Below are positions 63,706 through 64,000 of a DNA stretch of 64,000 nucleotides, piece by piece. Position 1 is the stretch's first letter, and every line of letters starts with the position of its first letter. The notes beneath the pieces are model-generated. The model was given only the letters and a program-made list of their open reading frames with translations, did not search any database and was not told the origin of the DNA. The DNA is from Desulfobacterales bacterium (GTDB taxonomy: Bacteria > Desulfobacterota > Desulfobacteria > Desulfobacterales > JAQWFD01). Location of the stretch: the NCBI GenBank assembly GCA_028704555.1, contig JAQWFD010000001.1, positions 1 to 64,000 on the forward strand, written 5' to 3'. The translations under genes and the position numbers were made by a program.

Positions 63706-64000
63706 ATGCAGACTGCTGTAACGTTCAAGAATACCGATCCGTCAGACCATCTGAAAACCTATGTTCAGGAAAAGCTCAACCGATTTGACAAATTTCTTGA
63801 TAATCCAGCTGAAGCAAACGTAGTTCTTTTGGTTGAAAAATTTCGTCATATTGCTGAAATCAGTATTTCGGGTGACAGGCTCAATATTAATGGCAAGGAA
63901 AAAACCAACGACATGTATTCAGCCATCGATCTGGTTATTGACAAGCTGGACAAACAGATAAAAAAAAGTAAAGAAAAATCAAGAGAGTATAGAAACAATT
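63706..64000 (+). CDS. hpf: Ribosome hibernation promoting factor (partial, runs off the window)
   Basis: The first 98 codons are present; the gene continues past the window end. The sequence opens MQTAVTFKNTDPSDHLKTYV and has KLNRFDKFLDNPAEANVVLL, VEKFRHIAEISISGDRLNIN and DMYSAIDLVIDKLDKQIKK, the S30AE beta-alpha fold of HPF/RaiA that silences ribosomes in stationary phase. AAAGGAG at 63693-63699 is a good ribosome binding site, 12 bp after rpoN. The rpoN-hpf order is the common one. Whether a long-form C-terminal domain follows cannot be seen. Confidence 0.9.
   Translation, partial: MQTAVTFKNTDPSDHLKTYVQEKLNRFDKFLDNPAEANVVLLVEKFRHIAEISISGDRLNINGKEKTNDMYSAIDLVIDKLDKQIKKSKEKSREYRNN

Noticed and set aside
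1..64000. tRNA, rRNA, CRISPR, riboswitch or phage/transposase genes
   Set aside because: I looked for tRNA T-arms, repeated spacers, and transposase or integrase motifs and saw none. Covariance-model searches were not possible, so a divergent tRNA or ncRNA could have been missed.

Overview
The window looks like a chromosomal segment of an anaerobic Desulfobacterota (deltaproteobacterial, Desulfobacteraceae-like) bacterium. The reasons are inferential: a four-subunit 2-oxoacid:ferredoxin oxidoreductase, a DUF39 homocysteine-biosynthesis protein, the kdsA-kdsC-lptC-lptA-lptB-rpoN-hpf gene order, a complete deltaproteobacterial-style Tad locus and LPS/KDO genes of a diderm cell. I saw no rRNA, tRNA, CRISPR array, transposase or phage gene.

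Layout. 1-743: end of an unidentified gene, then a long leader with a near-perfect sigma-54 -24/-12 element and a palindromic repeat. 744-13974: a Tad (Flp) pilus locus on the + strand: flp, cpaA, cpaB, cpaC secretin, a small lipoprotein, a 23-codon TadE-like remnant, cpaE/tadZ, cpaF/tadA, tadB, tadC, a TadD lipoprotein, a second TPR lipoprotein ending in a LytR_C domain, two TadE-like pseudopilins and a TadG-like vWA protein. 14116-17937: two polytopic membrane proteins and a DPM1/GtrB-like glycosyltransferase follow directly, suggesting a surface or pilin glycosylation module. 18119-21066 (-): a Cys/His-rich small protein and a receiver-PAS-PAS-histidine kinase whose receiver has Glu in place of the phospho-acceptor Asp. 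22016-32015: TatD-like hydrolase (+), then on the - strand a DegT aminotransferase, a GDP-mannose synthesis enzyme, dnaE and guaB, then a YrdC-family protein (+). 32167-37159 (-): sppA, rpsA, cmk, hisC. 37257-40837 (-): 2-oxoacid oxidoreductase gamma, beta, alpha and ferredoxin subunits plus a P-loop ATPase. 41318-51269 (+, apart from one small - strand gene): a NamZ-like exo-muramidase, then plsB, a fused MurU-AmgK enzyme, dapB and an oligopeptide-binding protein. 51524-58683 (-): alaS, recA, thpR, DUF39 and an M23 peptidase. 58950-64000 (+): kdsA, kdsC, lptC, lptA, lptB, rpoN and the start of hpf.

Together the genes cover a retractile or adhesive Flp pilus and its probable decoration, LPS core synthesis and export, and a plausible peptidoglycan-recycling route (NamZ releases MurNAc, AmgK-MurU returns it to UDP-MurNAc, and a periplasmic peptide-binding protein could capture muropeptides). 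Two families of 120-150 bp palindromic dispersed elements, each present twice, and several shorter GTCATTCCCGC-type palindromes sit between genes. The two gene-free stretches near 21.1-22.0 kb and 42.9-44.2 kb each carry one copy of the same element.

All functional calls are from reading motifs by eye; no database search was run.
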